From JBBSAT01 sp044223665 (GTDB lineage: Bacteria > Myxococcota_A > Polyangia > Polyangiales > Sandaracinaceae): a stretch of DNA of 64,000 nt. How positions within the stretch are numbered: position 1 is the first letter of the stretch; the number at the start of each line of letters is the position of its first letter. The translations under genes and the position numbers were made by a program. Below the pieces are notes generated by a model. It had not been told where the DNA came from, did no database searches, and saw only the letters and a list, made by a program, of their open reading frames with translations. The stretch is taken from contig JBGALT010000023.1 in the NCBI GenBank assembly GCA_044223665.1, positions 1 through 64,000 of the forward strand, written 5' to 3'. Of this stretch, positions 17,188-28,924 are shown in pieces.

Positions 17188-18588
17188 TCATCGCGGAAAG
17201 AGGTCGGGCATGCGCAGGCCGACGCCGCGCACGCCGGTGCCGCTTCGATCGTTCGAGGCGCCGCCTGCGTTCGTGTAGAGAAAGAGGAGCGTCCCGTCGC
17301 CGAGCGTCGCCAGCGAGGGGCGCGTCTGATCGCCCTCGTACGAGAGCGCGAGCGGGAAGTCGGTGCGCTCGCAGGCGCGGTTGGCGAAGAGCACGCGCCC
17401 GCGGGCGTCGAGGCCGAGAGCGCGGATGCCGGTTCCGCTCGGATCGGTGCGCCCCGTGACGTCGCGCTCCGTCCACGCGACGAGGAAGCCGCCGGCGGCA
17501 AGCCCCGTCACGGAGAGGTCCGTCTCCGTCCCGCCCTCCGGGATGGACCCCAGTCGGAAGGGCTCTCCGTCGGGCGAGCGCTCCGAGCTCAGCAGCCCGG
17601 CCGCGGTGTCCACGAAGCTGGCGAAGGCGTGCCCGGCCACGCCGCCCTCGGGCAGCGTCCACGCCGCGAGGAGCTGTTGCCCGTCGTAGGCGCCCGCGAT
17701 GCTCGAGGGCGCGTCGAGCAAAGTCACGGCCTCTTCGGCGAGCAGCGTCGGCCCCGCGACGACGGCGAAGCGATCGTCGAGCACCGCGATGCGCACGCGA
17801 AAGCGCGAGACGCTCGTCTCGTACCAGAGCAGCGCGAAGTGCCCGTCCTCCATCGCGATCAGCGTGTGGTTCGAGGGCAGATCTCCGTCGGGCGGGAGCG
17901 CCGCCGCCGAGCCGTCGGGCGCGCGCCGCGTCTCGAGGAACGAGAGCGGCGCCGTCGTGCTCACGACGCGACCGAGCAGACGCGACGCGATCGGCGTGGA
18001 GCCGCTCCGCTCGATCTCGTTCCACGAAACGACGAAGTGCCGCTGCGCCGCCGCGACCACGTGCGCCAGGCCGAGGAACACGCCGGGCCCCGGGTCGGCG
18101 ACCAGGAGCGGCGGCGTGGTGCCGAACGAGTTCGGACAGCCGTTCTCGCTCAACGGAATGGCCCACAGGCGCTGCTGCGTCGGCGTGCGCTCGCGGAACA
18201 CGACGAGGCCCTGGTCGCCCGCGAGCGGCGGAAACGCGACCGCGGCGCCGTCGAGCCCGATCGTGTCGGGGCGCGTCCACGGGATCGTCGGCTCGCCGTC
18301 CATCTCGCAGGTGGGCAGCGAGGTGCCATCGGCGTCGAGGCGCGCGATGCGCAGCTCCGCGTGACCGGCGGCGTTGGTCGAGGTGAGCGCGAGCATGGCG
18401 CCCTGCCCGGCGATGGCGGCCACGGACTCCACGTCGAGCGCCTGGTCGCCCTCGGTCCGCTGGTTCACGTCGTGCTCGGCCGGCCCGTGCCGATCGCACA
18501 CGTCGATCGCGGTCGCGAGGGTGCACGCGGGCATCAGGAGCGCGAGCCCCGACGCGAGCGCGAGCGATGCTCGTCGCGCCTGCCTCAT
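17188..18588 (-). CDS. Predicted lipoprotein, beta-propeller-like
   Basis: 466 aa, ATG start (MRQARRASLALASGLALLMP then A-C, lipobox Cys22). The body repeats a WD/kelch-like pattern: blocks such as RHFVVSWNEIE, HFALLWYETS, LLAAWTLPEGG, FLVAWTERDV and GTLLFLYTNAGG, about 60-70 residues apart, each resembling one propeller blade. This suggests a secreted beta-propeller for binding. The start codon overlaps the stop of the TPR/PEGA gene by 4 nt, so its expression is coupled to the kinase operon. Confidence 0.75.
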   Translation of the reverse strand: MRQARRASLALASGLALLMPACTLATAIDVCDRHGPAEHDVNQRTEGDQALDVESVAAIAGQGAMLALTSTNAAGHAELRIARLDADGTSLPTCEMDGEPTIPWTRPDTIGLDGAAVAFPPLAGDQGLVVFRERTPTQQRLWAIPLSENGCPNSFGTTPPLLVADPGPGVFLGLAHVVAAAQRHFVVSWNEIERSGSTPIASRLLGRVVSTTAPLSFLETRRAPDGSAAALPPDGDLPSNHTLIAMEDGHFALLWYETSVSRFRVRIAVLDDRFAVVAGPTLLAEEAVTLLDAPSSIAGAYDGQQLLAAWTLPEGGVAGHAFASFVDTAAGLLSSERSPDGEPFRLGSIPEGGTETDLSVTGLAAGGFLVAWTERDVTGRTDPSGTGIRALGLDARGRVLFANRACERTDFPLALSYEGDQTRPSLATLGDGTLLFLYTNAGGASNDRSGTGVRGVGLRMPDLFPR

Positions 18589-19852
18589 CGGTCGAGCGAC
18601 ACCGTCGCCTCGCTCGTCGCGGGCGGCTGCAGGGTGAGATCGAGGACCAGCGTCACGGCGAGGATCACGGTTCCCGTCGCCACGAGCACGTCGGCGCTCA
18701 GCGCCGTGCTGCGCTGCGTGTCGAGCGCGGCGCGCGTGGGATCGGCGAAGAACGCGTCCCGCTGGACGAGCGCCATCCCGCCGGCGACGGCCCCTCCGAT
18801 CACCGTGGCCGCGCCGACGCCGTAGCCGATCCAGCGCAGCGCCGGCCACTCCCAGCTCGACGGCGGACGCAGCGTCACGGCGAGACGCGTCGCGCCACCG
18901 GCCTCGAGCACCACCTCGCGCGAGATGCCTTCGAGCCCCGCGCTCTCGACCCGCACGCGGTGCGTACCGACGCCGATCGTGTCGAGCGTGAGCGGCACGG
19001 CGCCCACGTCCCGATCGTCGACGAGCACGCGCGCGCCCTCGGGCTCGCCCTCCACCGAGAGGACGGCGACGGTGCTCGCCTCGCGCGGGAGCGTGATGCT
19101 CACGCTCGTCTCCTGCGCTTCGGACACGTCGACCGTGCGCTGCGCGTCGACCCAGCCGTCGCGCCGGGCCCGGATCCGCAGCTCGCCCACGGGCACCTCG
19201 ACGCGAAGAGGCGTGGTCCCGAGCACCTCGCCGCTGCGCTCGTTCTCGATCGTCGCGCCGCTCGGCTCGGTGCTCACGACGAGCGTGCCGAGGATCGGGG
19301 GGAGCGTGATCGCGAGCGCGACGGTGGCGCCGATCGTCGCCTCGACGGGCTGCGTCCCGTCGTGATGGCCCGCCGCGCGGAAGGTCAGCGTGTGGGCGCC
19401 GCCGGGGATCGCGAGCAGCACGGGCGTCGTGCCCCACGAGCCGAGCTCGACGCGATCGACGAAGACCTCTGCGCCGGGCGGGTCGCTCGTGAGCTGGAGG
19501 AGCGCGACGCGTGGGGCCAACGTCCCGAGCGCCGACTCGGTCTCGGCGCGCGCGCTGGCGAGGTGCTCGTCGCCTTCGCTCGCGCGCAGGAACGTCTGGT
19601 ACCAGTTGAACGCCTGCACCGGGCGATCGAGCAGCGCGTACGTCTGCGCGACGTCGTGCGCGAGCGTCGGCATCGGCACGAGGCGGTAGGCCTCGAGGAA
19701 CATGTCGAGCGCTTCCTGGTAGCGACCCTGGCGGTAGTACTCCTGCCCGAGCTCGCGCCGCGTGCGCGACTCGCTCGCGTCGTCCGCGCGCGCGGCGGCG
19801 GGCGCGAGCGCGACGGTCGTGAGGACGAGCGAAACGACGAAGAGCGCGCGCC

Positions 19853-19856
<4 letters not shown>
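18585..19856 (-). CDS. Exported TPR-PEGA repeat membrane protein
   Basis: 423 aa, GTG start giving VRRALFVVSLVLTTVALAP, a signal peptide cleaved near ARADD. Residues about 30-120 form TPR-like helices (ELGQEYYRQGRYQEALDMF). Three to four PEGA-type repeats follow (SDPPGAEVFVDRVELGSWGT; STEPSGATIENERSGEVLGT; VEGEPEGARVLVDDRDVGAV). Two transmembrane helices lie near 330-350 and 385-405. PEGA repeats probably bind envelope ligands or other surface proteins. It overlaps the kinase gene stop (GTGA) and the next lipoprotein gene, so kinase and envelope protein are made together. Confidence 0.82.
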
Positions 19857-21559
<1,703 letters not shown>

Positions 21560-21571
21560 CGGCCGCCGAGC

Positions 21572-22390
21572 CTACCTCGCCGCGCGTCCGCCCGGGTGGG
21601 CGGAGCGGAGCGCCGCGAAGAATTGCCTATGCCGAGTTGGCGCGGCCCACCCGCGGCCCGACCGTCGACACGGGGAAGGACGAGACCGCGGGGTCGCGCC
21701 ACGGTCACGAACGGCGGATCGGACGATCGATGTCGACGCCCGAGCACGCCGACGGCGGAGCAGAAACGCGAGCGCCATCGCAGCCGTCCACCACGCCGCG
21801 GCGGGTCCGGTCGGGCGCGCCGCAGAACATCCACACGCAGCTTGCGGCCCTCGTGCTGCCGCGGCGGCGGTGGACGGAGGGATCGGTGGTGGCGGCGGCG
21901 GTGCTGGCTCGGGGTGCACGCAGCGGAAGCCAGCGTCCGGGATCCACACGCGGACGCGCTGGCAGCCAATGGGAACGCCCCGGGCGGGAGGCGCGCCCAA
22001 GGAACCGATGCCCGACGGCATCACGAAGCTCTCGACGACCGCTGCGTCGGGAGCCGGATCACAGACGCCCTCCACGACGACGTAGTCCGTGCCCATCGAT
22101 TCCATCTCGGGTGGCATGGGCCCTCGGCGGCCATCCCACTCTGGACCGACGTGGCGCGTGCCGAGCTCGAGCCCGACGACCTCGATGCGGCGTCCGTCCG
22201 CGCATGCCCAGTCTTCGCGCGCGAGGTTGGGCACGCACGCCGCGAAGTGGCCGTGGCCGCTTCCCACTTCTTCGGAACGGGATCCGCGGGGGCAGTCGGT
22301 ACGAGGCTCGGCCGGCCCGAGGACATCCGCGTGGGCGGACGATGCGACGAACAGGACGCACAGCACGAGTGTCCTCACGGCGGTGGACAT
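21572..22390 (-). CDS. Secreted protein with MYXO-CTERM-like sorting signal
   Basis: 272 aa. The ATG gives MSTAVRTLVLCVLFVASSAH plus ADV, a signal peptide cut near AHAD. The mature part has about six cysteines. A Pro run (about 175-185) precedes ACGCSAA, a hydrophobic helix and LLRRRRARA (about 198-232), which matches the MYXO-CTERM plan of Cys motif, helix and Arg cluster used for surface attachment. Unusually, the frame continues about 50 residues past the Arg cluster with composition like non-coding read-through, stopping 12 bp before the kinase start. The natural end may have been lost by a small indel. Confidence 0.7.
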   Translation of the reverse strand: MSTAVRTLVLCVLFVASSAHADVLGPAEPRTDCPRGSRSEEVGSGHGHFAACVPNLAREDWACADGRRIEVVGLELGTRHVGPEWDGRRGPMPPEMESMGTDYVVVEGVCDPAPDAAVVESFVMPSGIGSLGAPPARGVPIGCQRVRVWIPDAGFRCVHPEPAPPPPPPIPPSTAAAAARGPQAACGCSAARPTGPAAAWWTAAMALAFLLRRRRARASTSIVRSAVRDRGATPRSRPSPCRRSGRGWAAPTRHRQFFAALRSAHPGGRAAR

Positions 22391-22658
22391 GGCTGCTCCT
22401 GCCAGATGCTCGCCGGGCACGTCCGTCCCGCTGGCCAAAACGATGGAGCGCGCGGTGGCTGCGTTGGGCATGTCGCGTCGCGGGCAAGAGTGCCTCGAAG
22501 CGGGTGCGCGACACCAGCAGGGGTGCTCGTCGGTCGGCGCGCTGGCCGGGCGCGCGCCGAGCCGCTCTACGTCGGCGGCGCAGGCGCCGTGGCTGTCCCG
22601 GAACCGATCGCGGGGCTCCAGCCCTCGTCGTGCCCGTGTGACGGTGTACGATCGCGCG

Positions 22659-24095
22659 ATGTCTCGTCGCCGCGCCGGATCCGGCATCGCTCTCGCGCTC
22701 GCTCTCGCGCTCGTTCCTGCGTGCTCGACCCCGACCGCGCCCGAGATGGACGCCGGGGCCGACGCATTCGCGTCCGACGACGCAGGCCGGGACGCCGGTC
22801 ACGACGCGGGCGCCCACGCCGGCCACGATGCAGGCATCGACGCCGGGAGCGACGGCGGCACCGACGCGAGCAACGACGGCGGGACGGACGCGCCCGACGA
22901 CACGAGCGGATGTGCGGTCGGCGTGCGCTGCGACGGCGTCTGCGTCGATCTCACCAGCGACCCGGCCCACTGCGGCGCGTGCAACAGTCCGTGCCCGAGC
23001 GCGCCACACGCCACGGCCACCTGCGAGCCGACCGGATGCGGCTTCGCTTGCGACGCCGGTTTCGACGACTGCGACGGCGTGCCCTCGACAGGCTGCGAGA
23101 CACCGCTCGACACGGCGACCGACTGCGGTGCGTGCGACACCGTCTGCGCGAACCCCACGGCGCTCTGTGCGTCGTCGGGCGGCGGCCACACCTGTGTCGC
23201 CGGCTGCGTCGCACCGGCGCCGCTGCTCTGCGGCACGAGCTGCGTCGACCCGACGTCGGACGCGTCCAACTGCGCGTCGTGCGGGCGCGTCTGCACCGCA
23301 CCGGCGAACGCGACGGCGCGCTGCGACGCGAGCGCGTGCGACTTCACGTGCGACACCGGCTTCCACGACTGCGGAGGCGCGTGCGCGGCCGACGGTGACG
23401 TCGCGACGTGCGGAGCGCGTTGTACGCCCTGCAATGCGGTGTCCGGCGCGTCGGTCACGTGCGACGGCGTCTCGTGCGGCTACGTGTGCGACGCGGGGCG
23501 CCACGACTGCGACGGCAGCGAGAGCAACGGCTGCGAGTGCGCCACGGGTCGCTGTGCGGGCGCCGCGTGCGATCCGCGCGGGAGCGCGACGAACCCGGGC
23601 ACGTCGTGCACGGACATCCTCGTGCGCGGGCCGAGCAGCCCGACCGGGAGCTACTGGATCTCGCCCGAGGGTGGCGCGGCGATCCAGGTCACGTGCGACA
23701 TGACGACGGACGGCGGCGGCTGGACGCTCGTGACCGACGCCGTCGCGCCCCGCTGGCCTGCCGGCACGCACACGTACCTCTATCTGTACGGCACGCGCTG
23801 GTACCAGTCGCCACCCACCACGCTGCTCTGGAGCTGGACCGTGGGCCAGCAGCAGGTCGGCGACTACCGCTTCTTCGACGGCACCACGACCGGCAGCGCG
23901 ACGTGCACCGGCTCGGCGGAGGTTCCGTACTGGGGCGTGGGCTGCTCGAATGGGCCGGGGCCCCAGGTGAAGGTGCTGCCGATCTACGCGGCGGCACCCG
24001 GGACGGGGCAGGTCGAGATCTGCCAGGACCGCCCCTTCGCGTTCCCGGTGGGCCCGTGCACACCGGGAGCCGTCGTCGCGATCTACGTGCGCTGA
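22659..24095 (+). CDS. Cys-rich lipoprotein with fibrinogen-like C-terminal domain
   Basis: 478 aa, ATG start. Signal MSRRRAGSGIALALALALVP leads to lipobox Cys23. An Asp/Ala/Gly/His-rich stalk (about 27-85) precedes several Cys-rich repeats (C-G-A-C-x-x-x-C and C-x-F-x-C-D-x-G-F-x-D-C, about 85-300). The last 170 residues begin SCTDILVRGPSSPTGSYWIS and contain VTCDMTTDGGGWTLV, the signature start of fibrinogen-related domains. Fibrinogen-like domains usually bind acetylated sugars or surface ligands, which would fit prey or self recognition; that role is inference. It is divergent from the MYXO-CTERM-like gene across 268 bp with no other gene seen. Confidence 0.83.
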   Translation: MSRRRAGSGIALALALALVPACSTPTAPEMDAGADAFASDDAGRDAGHDAGAHAGHDAGIDAGSDGGTDASNDGGTDAPDDTSGCAVGVRCDGVCVDLTSDPAHCGACNSPCPSAPHATATCEPTGCGFACDAGFDDCDGVPSTGCETPLDTATDCGACDTVCANPTALCASSGGGHTCVAGCVAPAPLLCGTSCVDPTSDASNCASCGRVCTAPANATARCDASACDFTCDTGFHDCGGACAADGDVATCGARCTPCNAVSGASVTCDGVSCGYVCDAGRHDCDGSESNGCECATGRCAGAACDPRGSATNPGTSCTDILVRGPSSPTGSYWISPEGGAAIQVTCDMTTDGGGWTLVTDAVAPRWPAGTHTYLYLYGTRWYQSPPTTLLWSWTVGQQQVGDYRFFDGTTTGSATCTGSAEVPYWGVGCSNGPGPQVKVLPIYAAAPGTGQVEICQDRPFAFPVGPCTPGAVVAIYVR

Positions 24096-24211
24096 GCGCG
24101 AGGCGTGCTCGCCGCGAGGCCCGGCGGAGGCACAGGCGCACGCGCAGTCCCGAGCCGCGAGCGGCCTTGTTTTCGAGTGACAGTCGCGCATCGCAGGCCG
24201 AAGCTCTTCGA

Positions 24212-25933
24212 ATGGGGCTTTGCCGGGCATCCTTCCTCGCCGTGGCGGTGTGGGTGGCGGGTTGCGTGGTGTCGAGCACGCCGGCGTCCGACGTCGGCGT
24301 CGATGCGCCCACGACGGAGGCAGGCTGCGTCGAAGGCACGAGTCGGTGCGATGGCCACACCGTGGCCACCTGTACCGGCGGGATCTTCGTGCCGGGCGAA
24401 GTCTGCGATCCGGCGGCGGGCCAGGTCTGCGGCGTGGGCCGCTGCGTGGAGCCTTGCGCCGCGGCGCGCGACTCGCGGAGCTACATCGGATGCGAGTACT
24501 GGTCGGTGGTGACCCCCAATCCGGTCATTCGCGGGGCCCTGGCGCAGCCTTTCGCGATCGTCGTGTCGAGCGTCTGGGACGACGAGGTCACCGTCCGCGT
24601 GGAGGGTCCCGATCCGGCGCTGTCGGGCGCGAGCCGCGTGGTGACCGAAGTCGCGGTGCCGCCCCGCGGGATGTTGCCCATCCCGCTGCCGGCGGATCCC
24701 TTCGGGGGCAGCGTGCCCGGCGGCGAGGAGGCGCTCGTGGGGCGGGTGAGCTCCGCGCTCGTGCCGGGCGCCGCGTACCGCGTGACGAGCTCGCTACCGG
24801 TGGTCGTCTATCAGTTCAACCCGTTCGAAGACTCGCCGGACGCCTCGCCGCGCGACTCCGCCGACGCGACGCTGCTCCTGCCGGCGAGCACACTCGGGAC
24901 CGACTACTGGGGGATCTCGTCGAGCTCGCACGCGAGCGGCGCCCTCTCGTTCCCCGGCGTTCCCGGCTTCTTGGTGCTGGTCGCCACCGAGGACGACACC
25001 GTGATCGACGTCCTTCTCTCGTCCCACGTGGAGCCGCCGTCGCCGGTCGTTCCCGTCGCGGGGCTCGAGGTCACCACCGCGGCGGCGCACCCCGGCGAGA
25101 CGCTGCAGGTCCATCTGCGCCGCGGGGACGTCCTCAAGTTGTTCTCGGAGACCGACTTCGCCGCCGATGCCACCTGCACGACGTTCGATCGGAGTGGCGG
25201 CTGCACTGGCGGTCCTGCGTACGATCTCACGGGCTCGCACATCACCTCGAGCCATCCGATCGCCGTCATCGGCGGCCACGTCTGTACCTACGTGCCCTAC
25301 GACCGACTCTACTGCGATCACTTGGAAGAGCAGCTCATGCCGACCCCCACGTGGAGCCGCTCGAGCTACGCGCTGCCGTCGCGCTCACGGGCGCCGGGGA
25401 TCCCCGACGTGTTCCGCGTGGTGTCCGCGGCGGACGCCAACGTGGTGACCTTCACGCCGCCGAGCGTCCACGCGCCCATCACCCTCGCCGCGGGAGAGTT
25501 CTTCGAGCTGCAGAGCGAGGCCCCGTTCCTGGTGAGCGGAACCGGCCGGCTCGCGGTCGCCCAGTACCTCGTCGGAGACGACTATGCAGGGGTCGGCGCG
25601 CCCCCGGCGGTGGGCGATCCTTCGCTGGGGGTCTCGGTCCCGATCGATCAGTACCGAAGCCGGTACGACTTCCTCGTGCCGCGCAGCTACCCGGAGACCT
25701 ACCTGACGCTGGTCTCGACGGCCGGTACGGAGATCCGTCTCGATGACGCGCTCCTGACCGAGCCCACCACACCCATCGCGGGGACCGACGCGGTGGTGAT
25801 GCACGCGCCCGTGACCGGCGGGCCGCACCACATCGAGGGAGGCGCGCCCTTCGGGATCATCGTGTACGGCTTCGCGAGCACGACGTCGTACCTCTACTCG
25901 GGCGGCCTGAACCTCGACGAGCTCGTGTTCTGA
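24212..25933 (+). CDS. IgGFc-binding-like N-terminal domain lipoprotein
   Basis: 573 aa, ATG start giving MGLCRASFLAVAVWVAGC (lipid Cys18). A short Cys-rich segment (about 35-75: CVEGTSRCDGHTVATCTGG) is followed by a large beta domain matching the IgGFc-binding N-terminal family: EYWSVVTPN near 90, YQFNPFE (about 200), and SHPIAVIGGHVCTYVPYDRL near 355 then CDHLEEQLMP, which is the family's conserved core. Bacterial copies are common in Myxococcota and are thought to be surface adhesins. It lies 116 bp after the fibrinogen-like gene on the same strand. Confidence 0.83.
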   Translation: MGLCRASFLAVAVWVAGCVVSSTPASDVGVDAPTTEAGCVEGTSRCDGHTVATCTGGIFVPGEVCDPAAGQVCGVGRCVEPCAAARDSRSYIGCEYWSVVTPNPVIRGALAQPFAIVVSSVWDDEVTVRVEGPDPALSGASRVVTEVAVPPRGMLPIPLPADPFGGSVPGGEEALVGRVSSALVPGAAYRVTSSLPVVVYQFNPFEDSPDASPRDSADATLLLPASTLGTDYWGISSSSHASGALSFPGVPGFLVLVATEDDTVIDVLLSSHVEPPSPVVPVAGLEVTTAAAHPGETLQVHLRRGDVLKLFSETDFAADATCTTFDRSGGCTGGPAYDLTGSHITSSHPIAVIGGHVCTYVPYDRLYCDHLEEQLMPTPTWSRSSYALPSRSRAPGIPDVFRVVSAADANVVTFTPPSVHAPITLAAGEFFELQSEAPFLVSGTGRLAVAQYLVGDDYAGVGAPPAVGDPSLGVSVPIDQYRSRYDFLVPRSYPETYLTLVSTAGTEIRLDDALLTEPTTPIAGTDAVVMHAPVTGGPHHIEGGAPFGIIVYGFASTTSYLYSGGLNLDELVF

Positions 25934-26044
25934 GCGCCGACGCGAGAACGACCGAGCCGAGCGAGACGTGAGCCCGTCGACGCGACGGTCCCATCGTGGC
26001 GCGAGCCCGATGCCAGGGCTCGACGCCCGTGGCACTCTCCCTCG

Positions 26045-27869
26045 GTGCGCCACGGGCACCTCTGCGGCACCCTCTTGGCCGCGCTCTTCGTCGCGAGCGC
26101 GGGATGCCGCGCGACGGTCGTCGACCACGTCCCGCTGGTCCTGACCTTGCCCGAGGCGTCGGAGTGCCGCGCGGCCGCCGGGCCGATCACGCTCACGGCG
26201 CTCGGGGACTTCCCGACGACCGAAGGGCTGGTGATCCAGCTCGACACCGGCGAGCCGAGCCCCGACGCGATCACGCGTTTCGCGAGCAGCTCTCTCGCCT
26301 TCTCGGCGTCGGCGCCCGCGGCGACGGGAGCGTGGACGGCGTACGGCTGGGCCACGCGTGGCTCGCTGCTGCGCGAGCCGACGCTGGTCCTCCGGCCGAT
26401 CGGCCGCTCCTGTCCGCTCGGCGACTCCGAGGCGCGACAGCCGGAGGGAGCGGCGGTCGCGGTCGTCGACGAGTCGCGGCTCATGATCGTGGGCGGCCTG
26501 GACGACAACGATCGGGCCTCGCGTCGCATCGCGCTCTTCGACGTGCGTCGCGAGCGCGTCGAGGTGATGCGCGTCGAGCAGTCGACGACGATCGCGTTCG
26601 CTTCCGCCGCGCTCGTGCCCGAAGGGGACGCGGTGCTCGTGACCGGCGGCGCGGGAAGTCGCAACGGCGACGGCGGCGACACGTGGCAGCGCGTGCCGCT
26701 CGACGGCGGCGCCGCCACCTTCGGCTCGCTCGACGCGCGCCGTCGTGATCACACGAGCCTCGCCCGTCGACGGGCCGGTGCACGGCGTCCTGCTGCTCGG
26801 CGGCGCGGGCGCGGGCGGCGAGCTCGTCGAGAGCATCGAGTGGGTCGACCCGACGCACGATGCGGGCGGCGTGCTCGCCGCCCTGCTCGCGCCCGGGCGG
26901 CGCACACCGCTCGCCGCGCTGCTCGACGCCTCTCACGTCGTCGTCGCGGGAGGCTCGGACGCGAGCGGGCGCCTCGTCGCCGATGCGTCGGTGCTCGACC
27001 TCGACGCCGAGACGCTCACGCCGCTCGCCGTTCCGTCGTGTGCCCCCGACTGGCTCGGGATCCTCGGCGACGGACGCGTCGTGTGGTGCGCGACGTGCGC
27101 CGATCCGGCGATGGGCGGGGCCGTGAGGACCACGGTGTCGGTGGTGTTGCCCCGGACGGGCGAGGTCGCGGAGCGGATCGTCGGTGTGCCCGTGGTGCTC
27201 GATCCGGTGACGACGGCCCTCCCGAGCGGGCGCCTGCTCGTCGAGGGCCACCGCGGCGACGGTACGCGCCAGGCGTTCGTCGTCGACGTCGGCGCCGCGA
27301 CCGTCGTGAGCGCCCCGACCTCGCGCCTGCCCCGCTCGCTCGTGACGCTCTCGGACGGCACGACGGTGGAGCTCGCGATCGCGGGCGCGTCCGTCCGGCG
27401 CGACGAGCGGGGCACGCCCTTCGACGCCGCGCCGCCGAGCTATCTCTTCGCGCTCGATCGCGACGCATTCGCGCTCGACGCGGCGACACGCTGGGCGCCG
27501 GCCGCCGACGGGCTGAGCGCGGCGAGCGGTGTCTCCCGCGCGCGACTCGATCTGCGGCTGCTCCGCCTCGCGCGCTTCTCGGCGACGCTCGCCGCGTCGG
27601 GCGGGTTTCGCGCGCTGCTCACGGGCGAGCACGGCGAGGCCCGCGCGACGATCAGCGTGGCGAGCGTGGCGGCGCCGGGAGACTGCCGCGTTCCCGACGG
27701 AGAAGGGGAGCTCTCGATCGTGCGGAACGGCGATGCGATCTCGCTCACGCGCGACGGCGCGAGCGGGGGCTGCGTCGTGGCCGGGCTGCCCGAGCGCGTC
27801 GGGATCGCGATCGAGGCGGAGGCGGGCGTGACGCTGCGCTCGCTCGCCGTCGCGCGTCTGGCGGAGTAG
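26045..27869 (+). pseudogene. Kelch-like lipoprotein gene interrupted by a frameshift
   Basis: Two frames make one protein of about 607 aa. Frame A starts with GTG at 26045 and has signal MRHGHLCGTLLAALFVASAG with lipid Cys21. It carries kelch-like blocks (LMIVGGLDDNDRASRRIALF, VLVTGGAGSRNGDGGDTWQR). Around 26750-26770 the homology moves to a frame shifted by +1, which continues the same propeller pattern (GVLLLGGAGAGGELVESIEW, HVVVAGGSDASGRLVADAS) to a stop at 27869. The shift equals one extra base or two missing ones near RRRDHTSLA/SPVDGPVHG. It may be a true mutation or an assembly error; frame A simply runs on as a high-GC open frame. Confidence 0.78.
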
Positions 27870-27904
27870 CGCGCGCGACGCGGGCGTGGCGATCGAGGAC
27901 GGCA

Positions 27905-28858
27905 CTACCGCGCGAGGCGGTAGCCGCGCTCGTCGGCCACGACCTCCACGCGGGTGCCCGGCGTCAGGCCCGTGATCGGGCCCGTCGCGAGCCGCAGGCC
28001 CAGCTCGACGTTCACCACTTCGGCGCCGCCGCGCTCGGGATGGAGCGCCAGCACCATCCAGCCCTCGATGCGCTCCGGCGCGCTCGCGCCGGCGAGCTCG
28101 GCGAGCACCTTCTCGCGCACCCGAGGATCGGGGCAGATCGTGCGCGCCGCCGCCAGCGCGATGCCCACCTGGACCTCGTCGCGGAGCACGTGGCGCGCGT
28201 GCGTCGCGAGGGCGAGCCAGGCGTTCGCGAGCGGCAGCTCGAGCGCCGGCGTCCGGGGCGCTGCGGCGAGCCGCGTCGCGCGCACGGCGAGCTCGCGCGA
28301 CGCCGCGTACTGCTTCGTGCGTCGCAAGCACTCGGCGCGGCCCAAGAGCACCCAGATGCGCTCGGTGCGGAAGGGCGGCGTCTCGATCTCGGCGAGCAGG
28401 CCTTCGGCGCTCGCATAGCGCGCGATCGCTTCCTCGTAGCGGCCCGCGTCCTCGAGCGCGCGCCCGGCACGCCACATCGTCTCGATGGCGTCGCTCGAGC
28501 GCTGCGCGACGTACGCGCGCGAGGCTTGCTCGAAGCTCGCGACGGCGAGGTCCGTCTTCTTCGCGCGGGCCCGGACGAGGCCGAGGCTGCGGAGCGCGTC
28601 GGCGACGGCGTGACTGTCCGTGCCGGCCGCGCGCTCGTCCCACGAGACCGCTTCGGAGAACGCCGCTTCCGCCGCCGCGAGCTCGCCGCGCGCGTCCTCG
28701 AAGAGCCCGCGCTGGAACGCGACGCTCGCGAGCTGCGAGGGCTCGGCCCAGCGGTCGGCGTTCTCTTGCATCGTGGCGAGCACCCGCTCGCCGTGGTCCC
28801 AGTCCCGCTTCGCGATGGCGCCCTGCAGCGCCGCGAGCGCATCTCCCCACGTCTTCAT
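27905..28858 (-). CDS. TPR-like protein at the end of the T6SS tssMABC block
   Basis: 317 aa from the ATG giving MKTWGDALAALQGAIAKRDW. Helical repeat pairs run from about 5 to 230 (for example ARGELAAAEAAFSEAVSWDE and KKTDLAVASFEQASRAYVAQ), consistent with TPRs. The C-terminal 70 residues are beta-like (GLTPGTRVEVVADERGYRL). No signal peptide is visible, so it is probably cytoplasmic. It follows tssC by 66 bp on the same strand; that gap contains a 14-bp GC palindrome (28877-28890). A T6SS assembly or regulatory role is inferred from position only. Confidence 0.72.
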   Translation of the reverse strand: MKTWGDALAALQGAIAKRDWDHGERVLATMQENADRWAEPSQLASVAFQRGLFEDARGELAAAEAAFSEAVSWDERAAGTDSHAVADALRSLGLVRARAKKTDLAVASFEQASRAYVAQRSSDAIETMWRAGRALEDAGRYEEAIARYASAEGLLAEIETPPFRTERIWVLLGRAECLRRTKQYAASRELAVRATRLAAAPRTPALELPLANAWLALATHARHVLRDEVQVGIALAAARTICPDPRVREKVLAELAGASAPERIEGWMVLALHPERGGAEVVNVELGLRLATGPITGLTPGTRVEVVADERGYRLAR

Positions 28859-28924
28859 GGGGCTCCGGTCTCGCACGCCGCGCGCGCGGCGCCATCTCCG
28901 AGCGAGACGGCGCGCACGCGGCCA

